Assembly (NCBI GenBank): GCA_046542995.1
Contig: JBKHAH010000062.1
Location: forward strand, 1 to 19,244
Source: Perlabentimonas sp046542995
GTDB lineage: Bacteria > Bacteroidota > Bacteroidia > Bacteroidales > Tenuifilaceae
DNA: 19,244 bases
Direction of reading: 5' to 3'
Below, piece by piece: positions 14,031-19,244 of the stretch; within the stretch, counting starts at the first letter, position 1; each line of letters starts with the position of its first letter. The translations under genes were made by a program, and so were the position numbers. The notes under the pieces were generated by a model, which had not been told where the DNA came from, ran no database searches, and was given only the letters and a program-made list of their open reading frames with translations.

Positions 14031-14104
14031 TGTGTCTCTGCGCCTCCGTGTTTTATCTTTTAACTTACAACAAAAAAACTCCGTGCCTCTGCTTCCCTGT
14101 GTTT
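14031..14104. repeat. imperfect direct repeat before the second iron-ADH gene
   Basis: TGTGTCTCTGCGCCTCCGTGTTTT (14031-14054) and CCGTGCCTCTGCTTCCCTGTGTTT (14081-14104) are diverged copies of one 24-nt unit separated by 26 nt. Similar 'CTCTGTGCCTCCGTGTTT' sequence is, from memory, a common intergenic element in Bacteroidota. The Cys-rich peptide it encodes in frame with the next gene is an artefact. Confidence 0.6.
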
Positions 14105-14137
14105 AAAATATTTTTATCGAAAACTCTAAAAAAAAAA

Positions 14138-15361
14138 ATGCGAATCCCCGGATACTACGAATACTGCAACAGGGTGAAAATAATCTCAGGTCACAATGTG
14201 CTTGAGCAAATACCTGAAATGCTTACAAGCCTCAAGGCTAAGCGCCCAATGCTTATAGCCGACAAGGGTGTAAGCAGCGTTGGATTGGTAGAAATAGTTA
14301 CCAAGGCAATGGGCTCAACGGATATTCCTTTTTTTGACGATGTTCCTGCCGATTCTGACTTGCAAACCATTAAACAAATTACGCTTCAATACCGTTCATT
14401 GGGATGCGATTCCATTATTGCTGTTGGAGGTGGCTCGGTGCTCGATACCGCTAAGGGTGTAAATATACTGGTATCGCTTGGTGGCGAAAATCTAATGAAG
14501 TATGCAGGCTCAGGAAAAGTAAAAAGCAAGCTAAAACCCCTAATCGCCATTCCAACAACATCGGGCACAGGCTCTGAAATGACACTAGCTGCTGTTATTG
14601 CCGACCATGAGAATAGCGTAAAGCTAGGTTTTGTTTCATATAACCTCCTTCCCAATATTGCGCTGCTTGACTCACGAATGACCCAAACATTACCACCTCA
14701 CCTCACTGCCCTTACTGCCATGGATGCTCTAACCCACGCGTGCGAAGCTTACACCTGTTTGGCTAAAAACCTCATGAGCGATAGCGCTGCCCTACAAGCC
14801 ATTCAGCTTATTAGTGAAAATCTTATGGTTGCTATTGAAGACCCCTACAATGTCGAAGCCCGCTTGGCACTTGCCAATGGTTCCGCTCTTGCAGGCGCAG
14901 CCTTCTCCAACTCAATGGTGGGTATGGTGCATACGTTGGGTCATGCCACGGGCGGGGTTTGTTACGTACCTCACGGAACCTGCATGAGCATCTTTTTACC
15001 ATACGGCCTTGAGTACAACCTTGGTAAAACGGCGCATTTAACTGCTGATCTGCTTTATCCCCTGGCAGGAGAAGCAGTTTATGCTACTACACCTCCCAAT
15101 GAGAGGGCCTTAAAAACCATAGAGCATATCCGCAACCTGAACCAAAGGCTACACGAGGCTACCAACGGGCTGCACGCCCGAAATTTAAGCGAGTTAAAAG
15201 ATAGGGACGGAAATCAAATGGTACCAAAAGAAAAACTGCCCCAAATTGCCGGAACCGCCATGGGAGATGGCTCGCAATTTTATAATCCTGAGGACCTTGA
15301 TTACAACGATTTTATGACGGTACTGGAGCATGCTTGGGAAGGGAAGGCAATGGTTGAATGA
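14138..15361 (+). CDS. iron-containing alcohol dehydrogenase
   Basis: A 407-residue NAD(P)-dependent alcohol dehydrogenase of the iron-ADH family. The metal ligands are intact: Asp196 and His200 in MDALTHACEAY, His265 in VHTLGH and His279 in VPHG. The nucleotide site shows VGGGSVLDTAK (96-106) and IPTTSGTGSEMT (138-149). The likely role with the upstream AOR is to reduce the aldehyde it makes to an alcohol (inference). I use the ATG at 14138, directly after an A-rich run. The in-frame ATG at 14030 would add 36 residues encoded by an intergenic repeat and unlike any iron-ADH. It is 205 nt from the SCP2-like gene, and no TAnnTTTG box is obvious in between. Confidence 0.93.
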   Translation: MRIPGYYEYCNRVKIISGHNVLEQIPEMLTSLKAKRPMLIADKGVSSVGLVEIVTKAMGSTDIPFFDDVPADSDLQTIKQITLQYRSLGCDSIIAVGGGSVLDTAKGVNILVSLGGENLMKYAGSGKVKSKLKPLIAIPTTSGTGSEMTLAAVIADHENSVKLGFVSYNLLPNIALLDSRMTQTLPPHLTALTAMDALTHACEAYTCLAKNLMSDSAALQAIQLISENLMVAIEDPYNVEARLALANGSALAGAAFSNSMVGMVHTLGHATGGVCYVPHGTCMSIFLPYGLEYNLGKTAHLTADLLYPLAGEAVYATTPPNERALKTIEHIRNLNQRLHEATNGLHARNLSELKDRDGNQMVPKEKLPQIAGTAMGDGSQFYNPEDLDYNDFMTVLEHAWEGKAMVE

Positions 15362-15370
15362 ATGTTTTAT

Positions 15371-15468
15371 TGACTGATTGAGCGATTGACTGGTTGATTG
15401 CCTGCTGGCAAAGTCAAGGCAGGCATCTTCCAACTTCCTCCTTCCTCCTTCCGTCTTCCTCTTTCTGT
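15371..15468. repeat. intergenic repeats and polypyrimidine tract
   Basis: TGACTGATTGAGCGATTGACTGGTTGATTG is a run of diverged 8- to 9-bp GATTGA-like units. It is followed by the inverted repeat TGCCTGC (15399-15405) / GCAGGCA (15419-15425), whose right side shares GTCAAGGCAGGCA with the element near 13965. Then comes a strand-asymmetric C/T tract, 15427-15468, built from CTTCC and CCTTCCT units. No gene is evident between 15361 and the promoter at 15580; a near-palindrome TTAACAATTGTTAA lies at about 15523-15536. Confidence 0.65.
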
Positions 15469-15579
15469 TAATAACCACAAATAGAATCGCCAAAGCCTAA
15501 CCCTGATAAGGACTAAACGCTATTAACAATTGTTAACAACTCATGTTGATACAGAGTTAATTAAACTCGTCAAAAAAAC

Positions 15580-15611
15580 TTGCATTCCGCCATCATTTCG
15601 CTATATATTTG
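15580..15611 (+). promoter_or_regulatory. strong promoter of the structured RNA
   Basis: TTG at 15580-15582 and TATATTTG at 15604-15611 are separated by 21 bp, a full match to the Bacteroidota -33/-7 arrangement. The AAAAAAACTTGCATT context resembles promoters of stable RNA genes in this phylum (from memory). The start site would be at about 15617-15618, which is where the closing helix of the RNA begins. Confidence 0.7.
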
Positions 15612-15616
15612 TACTA

Positions 15617-16240
15617 CCAGACGAGAGATAAAAGGTTGCTCGAAAAGGTAAGGAAAGGAAAGATTTTACTTAATTGTAACTTCAATCCAATCGAACAAAT
15701 CGCAAGATTTACTTACCCCAAGAGCCGAAGTCCAAATCCGATGAGTTCGCTCAAAAGAGGAGGTCAGTCAATCGAAGGTCGCCTAGCGTTCTTAGAATGA
15801 TTGAGTCGGAAGCAGCAGAAGCCAAAGGAGTTTATACTCATATGCCAATGCTGAAATCCTAAAATAGCCCTACCGGGCTAAAGTAAGGATTTGCCAATAT
15901 GAGGCAATGCTCTCCAACAAAAGTAACCAAATGCAGAAGGTTAGTTGTTTTGCAAAAAACATCACCAGAAGCGAAAGGTTGCAAAGGAGTTGCACCCAAA
16001 CTGAGGTCTTCACAAAAAACGACGCTTCGTCCGGGAAGATTAACCTCCGGGTTATTCCAGCGGACAACTTGAAAATCGCAACTTAGCTGAAGCGGTTGGA
16101 AAGTTAAGGGCTGTAAACTATAAGTCGCAAGACTTACAAGTACACGCCAACCAAAATAACAGTAGTCTGGCACATACAGAAACTTATGTTTCTAAATGTG
16201 AATGGGAGTTATTCAAACCGAATGGCTCCCATTATTGTTT
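15617..16240 (+). ncRNA. large structured non-coding RNA of unrecognised class
   Basis: About 620 nt without a credible gene, between a strong promoter and a terminator. Visible helices: closing helix CCAGAC (15617-15622) / GTCTGG (16165-16170); GGTTG (15634-15638) / CAACC (16148-16152), with GGTTGG (16094-16099) as an alternative partner; GGTAAG (15647-15652) / CTTACC (15712-15717) enclosing AAATC-GCAA-GATTT (15697-15710); TGAG-TTCG-CTCA (15742-15753); TCAATC (15768-15773) / GATTGA (15799-15804); AAATCCT..TAGCCC-TACC-GGGCTA..AGGATTT (15854-15892); a three-part stem 16029-16065 (GTCCG, GGAA, TAACC); TAAGTC-GCAA-GACTTA (16121-16136); CACAT..AGAAAC-TTAT-GTTTCT..ATGTG (16171-16200). GNRA and UUCG tetraloops support real RNA structure. 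It lacks the GAGGAAAGTCC core of RNase P RNA, the tmRNA ends and tag, and a group II domain V. I do not recognise it. Confidence 0.65.
16201..16240 (+). terminator. terminator of the structured RNA
   Basis: AATGGGAG (16201-16208) pairs perfectly with CTCCCATT (16226-16233), with an inner ATTC (16211-16214) / GAAT (16220-16223) helix, followed by ATTGTTTT. A second short hairpin, CACA-TCCG-TGTG with TTTTT (16244-16260), may back it up. Confidence 0.65.
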
Positions 16241-16357
16241 TGCCACATCCGTGTGTTTTTCAGAGCAATAGACACCCCCTCTATCACCTTCATCCTGACA
16301 AATTATCAATCCATCAAAAGTATCTAAAAAAAAGAGTTAAACATGAAGCTATTTAGC

Positions 16358-16365
16358 TATATTTG
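16358..16365 (+). promoter_or_regulatory. -7 promoter box of the CheB-CheR fusion gene
   Basis: TATATTTG is an exact TAnnTTTG match 38 bp before the ATG, predicting a start near 16372. The -33 region (GTTAA at 16336-16340) is weak. Confidence 0.4.
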
Positions 16366-16403
16366 GATATGCTATAATTCCCCCTACCAAATTGTTGAGC
16401 AAA

Positions 16404-19244
16404 ATGAAAAAGCAGAAGAAACAAAAGCAGGAGCTAAAGAATCTTCCAAATCAGGAGCAACTTATTATTGTTGGCATTGGTGCATCGGCCGGAGGACTTG
16501 AAGCTCTTCAGGATTTTTTTAAAGCCATGCCAAACGAAACGAACCTGGCTTTTGTTGTGGTTCAGCATCTTTCACCCGACTATAAGAGCTTAATGGATGA
16601 GCTTCTGGCAAGACACACTGATATTCCTATACAGATAGCCGCCGATGGCATGAGCCTTAGTCCAAACAATATCTACCTGATACCCCCACGCAAAAACCTT
16701 TCAATATTTCATAACAAGCTATTTCTGGAGGATAGTAATCAGAAAAAGGGGCTTAACCTGCCCATTGATATTTTTCTTCGTTCCCTGGCGGCCGATAAGG
16801 GCAAAAATGCCATTGGCATTATCCTCTCTGGCACAGGTAGCGATGGCACTCTGGGCACACGCGCCATTAAAGAGGCGGGTGGAATGATAATGGCTCAGGA
16901 TGAGATGACCGCCAAGTTTGACGGTATGCCACGCAGCTCCATTGCCACAGGATTAGTTGATTATATCCTGCCCCCTTCCAGCATGCCCGAGGCATTGCTA
17001 AACTACATTGAGCATCCCTTCATTAGAAAGTCGAGAACCTCAGAGAACATACTTGGGAAAGATTTAGACACGCTAACAAAAATTACTCTAATCCTCAGGG
17101 ATTATAGTGGGATTGATTTTTCTTACTACAAGGAGAATACGGTAATCCGAAGGCTTGAGCGCAGGGTAAGCATTAACCGTTTTAACAGCCTTGAGGAGTA
17201 TTTACTTTTCCTGTCTGAATCCGATAAGGAGAAGGACACACTATACCGCGAGATGCTAATTGGGGTAACCCGCTTCTTTCGCGACGATGAGGCTTTTAGT
17301 AGTATCAGCAAGAACATCTTACCGAAGCTTAAGTTTAACCCAGAAGTTGGAATTCGTGTATGGTCGGTTGGCTGCTCAACGGGCGAAGAGGTTTACTCCT
17401 TGGCGCTACTCTTTTTGGAGTATATGGATAAGAATAATATCCAATGCGAGCTAAAAATATTTGCAACCGATATTGACAAGCGCTCTTTAGAAATTGCCGG
17501 ACAAGGATTCTACCCCGATAGCATAGCATCCGATGTTGACCCCGTATTCCTTTCCAAATACTTCACCCGTAGAGAGAATGGCTACCAGGTGAATGAGGCT
17601 GTTAGGAAAGTGGTGGTTTTTGCAACCCATAACCTGCTTAAGGATCCGCCATTCTCCAAACTCGACCTGTTGGTTTGTCGCAACCTGTTTATCTACTTTA
17701 AGCCCGAACTGCAGCAACGGATACTCTCAATGTTTTACTATGCAATTAAGTCCGATGGTTTCCTTTTTATGGGAAGCAGCGAGAGCATTGGCGATATGAA
17801 CCAAGCATTTGAGGCCGTTGACAGCAAATGGAAAATATACCGTTGCAGGGAGAACTACAAGCCTCCCCTTGTTAAGGACTTGCCATTACCCCGCAATCAG
17901 CCATCTGAGACAGAAACCCAGTTTATTATGCGAACACGCCTGCATACAGGTCCAAAGATTGATAAACTGCTGGATAGCGCTTTAACAGCCTTTCTGCCAC
18001 CATCGGTTATTGTTGATGAAAACGATAATATTATTCATGTTATAAACAATTTCAACCAGTTTGTTCAGCTTCAACCGGGCCGATTCTCCCAGAATTTAAT
18101 GAACATTCTTATAAGCGACCTATCACTTTTCGTTAACAACTTGCTGAGAAAACTCAAAAACGATGGCAAGGATAACGCCTTTGATAATATAACCGGCATA
18201 AAAGGTTTTGAAAAGAAAAAGATCAACATTGAGGGGCGTACCATTAAGCTCGACAGAGCAAAATACTTTATGATAAGTTTCAATGTTGACGACGCCAAAC
18301 CTTCAACCCGAAAGAAAAAAACCGCTCAATCTGTTGATGTGGAACTAGAGGTTAGCAACCGGGTTATTGAACTGGAGAAGGAGCTGCAAACATCGCGCGA
18401 GAACCTTCAGGCCACCGTTGAGGAGCTGGAAACATCCAACGAGGAGCTGCAGTCGTCTAATGAGGAGCTAATTGCCTCCAACGAGGAGCTGCAGAGCACT
18501 AATGAGGAGCTGCAATCGGTTAACGAGGAGCTTTATACCGTGAACTCAGAGTTCCAAAGCAAGATTGAGGAGCTTACAAACCTAACAAACGACCTCGATA
18601 ATCTTCTGAAGAATACGGAGGTAGGAGCTCTTTACCTCGACAGGAACCTTTGTATCCGCAAAATAACCCCTGTTGTTTCAAAAATCACCAATGTAATGCA
18701 ATCGGATATTGGTCGGCCCATTTCACATATCGCCTTTATGGCTAACTACCCCGACCTCACTGATGACGTTGACTCGGTTGTGGATACTTTACAAAGTGTT
18801 GAGAAGGAGGTTACCGATAAGGATGGCAGAGTTTGGCAGGCTCGTATTCGCCCCTACCGCACGGAGTACAATGCCGTTGAAGGCATAATGATAACTTTTG
18901 TGGATATTACCCAACTAAAAAATATTGAAAACGAGCTGCGGCATAACGAGGATCAGTTTCGAAAACTTGTTGAGAGTACTCATGCCATTGCATGGGAATA
19001 TAATATTGAGCTGGATAAGTGGACCTATGTGGCTCCCCAATCAAAAAACATATTAGGCTACAAACCAAAGGAATGGACCAATCTGGAGTTCTGGAAAAAT
19101 AATCTCCATCCCGAGGATAGGGAGTGGGCCTCGCTTTACTGCATGGAGTGCACCAAGAAAGGTGAAGATCATACCTTTGAGTACCGCTTCAAAACAAAAA
19201 ACGGTGAGTATGTATGGCTTCGCGATGTGGTAAGCGTAGAGATG
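16404..19244 (+). CDS. CheB-CheR-PAS fusion sensor protein (C-terminus beyond the window)
   Basis: The frame is open for 947 codons to the window end. Domains in order: CheB methylesterase (about 19-205) with the catalytic set Ser28 in GASAGG, His55 in VVQHLSP and Asp147 in GTGSDGT; CheR methyltransferase (about 215-480) with the SAM-binding GCSTGEE (323-329) and CRNLFIYF (425-432); a linker; a long coiled coil (about 647-735) made of seven-residue NEEL repeats; a PAS domain (about 735-845); and a second PAS (about 853 onwards). No CheY-like receiver precedes CheB, as is usual in these fusions. Known relatives often continue into more PAS domains and a histidine kinase or other output, but that end is not seen. 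It is probably cytoplasmic. No chemoreceptor, cheA or cheW lies nearby, so a role outside motility is plausible. It has its own candidate promoter. Confidence 0.93.
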   Translation, partial: MKKQKKQKQELKNLPNQEQLIIVGIGASAGGLEALQDFFKAMPNETNLAFVVVQHLSPDYKSLMDELLARHTDIPIQIAADGMSLSPNNIYLIPPRKNLSIFHNKLFLEDSNQKKGLNLPIDIFLRSLAADKGKNAIGIILSGTGSDGTLGTRAIKEAGGMIMAQDEMTAKFDGMPRSSIATGLVDYILPPSSMPEALLNYIEHPFIRKSRTSENILGKDLDTLTKITLILRDYSGIDFSYYKENTVIRRLERRVSINRFNSLEEYLLFLSESDKEKDTLYREMLIGVTRFFRDDEAFSSISKNILPKLKFNPEVGIRVWSVGCSTGEEVYSLALLFLEYMDKNNIQCELKIFATDIDKRSLEIAGQGFYPDSIASDVDPVFLSKYFTRRENGYQVNEAVRKVVVFATHNLLKDPPFSKLDLLVCRNLFIYFKPELQQRILSMFYYAIKSDGFLFMGSSESIGDMNQAFEAVDSKWKIYRCRENYKPPLVKDLPLPRNQPSETETQFIMRTRLHTGPKIDKLLDSALTAFLPPSVIVDENDNIIHVINNFNQFVQLQPGRFSQNLMNILISDLSLFVNNLLRKLKNDGKDNAFDNITGIKGFEKKKINIEGRTIKLDRAKYFMISFNVDDAKPSTRKKKTAQSVDVELEVSNRVIELEKELQTSRENLQATVEELETSNEELQSSNEELIASNEELQSTNEELQSVNEELYTVNSEFQSKIEELTNLTNDLDNLLKNTEVGALYLDRNLCIRKITPVVSKITNVMQSDIGRPISHIAFMANYPDLTDDVDSVVDTLQSVEKEVTDKDGRVWQARIRPYRTEYNAVEGIMITFVDITQLKNIENELRHNEDQFRKLVESTHAIAWEYNIELDKWTYVAPQSKNILGYKPKEWTNLEFWKNNLHPEDREWASLYCMECTKKGEDHTFEYRFKTKNGEYVWLRDVVSVEM
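18420..18545 (+). repeat. 21-bp in-frame tandem repeat coding for NEEL heptads
   Basis: GAGGAGCT recurs at exact 21-bp intervals (18420, 18441, 18462, 18483, 18504, 18525), coding six x-x-N-E-E-L-type heptads of the coiled coil between the CheR and PAS domains. This heptad array is a standing feature of CheB-CheR fusions, but the near-identity at DNA level could allow slippage in copy number. Confidence 0.9.

Noticed and set aside
14030..14137. Longer start for the second iron-ADH at 14030
   Set aside because: The extra 36 residues are encoded by an intergenic direct repeat (Cys-rich, VFK-type peptide) and have no counterpart in the family.
15609..15800. Possible 63-residue coding frame in the RNA region
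   Set aside because: Its TTG start lies inside the -7 promoter box, before the predicted transcript start, and the sequence forms multiple stable hairpins. The product resembles nothing.
15859..16173. Minus-strand frames over the structured RNA
   Set aside because: They have no promoter and no recognisable motif, and are antisense shadows of the helices.
15617..16240. RNase P RNA, tmRNA or a group II intron
   Set aside because: No GAGGAAAGTCC core, no tag frame or tmRNA ends, no domain V-like hairpin and no reverse transcriptase. A covariance-model search would settle this.

Overview
The window looks like a chromosomal segment of a member of the Bacteroidota, probably an anaerobic or facultative Bacteroidia lineage. 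Reasons: repeated TAnnTTTG -7 promoter boxes (positions 1, 1076, 10228, 15604, 16358), mostly absent Shine-Dalgarno sequences, a DAHP synthase-chorismate mutase fusion, a CheB-CheR-PAS fusion, and long AT-rich intergenic stretches filled with modular dispersed repeats. Every gene I accept lies on the + strand.

Layout. 1-1069: a promoter, a glutathione-peroxidase-family gene and a translationally coupled OhrR-type MarR regulator. 1076-2228: a secreted tocopherol-cyclase-family protein. 2270-2592: a leader with two successive Tyr-codon-rich leader peptides (SYYYYYFFS, then SGYYYYQ plus further Tyr), each followed by an intrinsic terminator and each with a visible antiterminator pairing. 2606-9446: the aromatic amino acid operon tyrA, DAHP synthase/chorismate mutase, aroB, aroD, a repeat-filled gap, aroE, aroA and a DJ-1/PfpI gene. 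No aroK, aroC or prephenate dehydratase is present in the window. 9601-15361: a Crp/Fnr-family regulator, a good dyad overlapping the next promoter, an aldehyde:ferredoxin oxidoreductase (AOR), an iron-ADH homologue that has lost most metal ligands, an SCP2-like protein and an intact iron-ADH, separated by dispersed repeats. This set suggests reduction of carboxylic acids to aldehydes and then alcohols. 15580-16240: a strong promoter, a roughly 620-nt non-coding stretch full of nested helices with GNRA and UUCG tetraloops, and a terminator. I interpret it as a structured non-coding RNA of unrecognised class. 16404 to the end: a CheB-CheR-coiled coil-PAS-PAS sensor that runs off the window.

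Most interesting: (1) the tandem tyrosine attenuators ahead of the aromatic operon, where leader peptide, stalling codons, antiterminator and terminator can all be read directly; (2) the large structured RNA at 15617-16240, whose closing helix begins exactly where its promoter predicts transcription starts; (3) the AOR cluster with a catalytically eroded iron-ADH paralogue. All of this is read by eye, with no database search or folding program.
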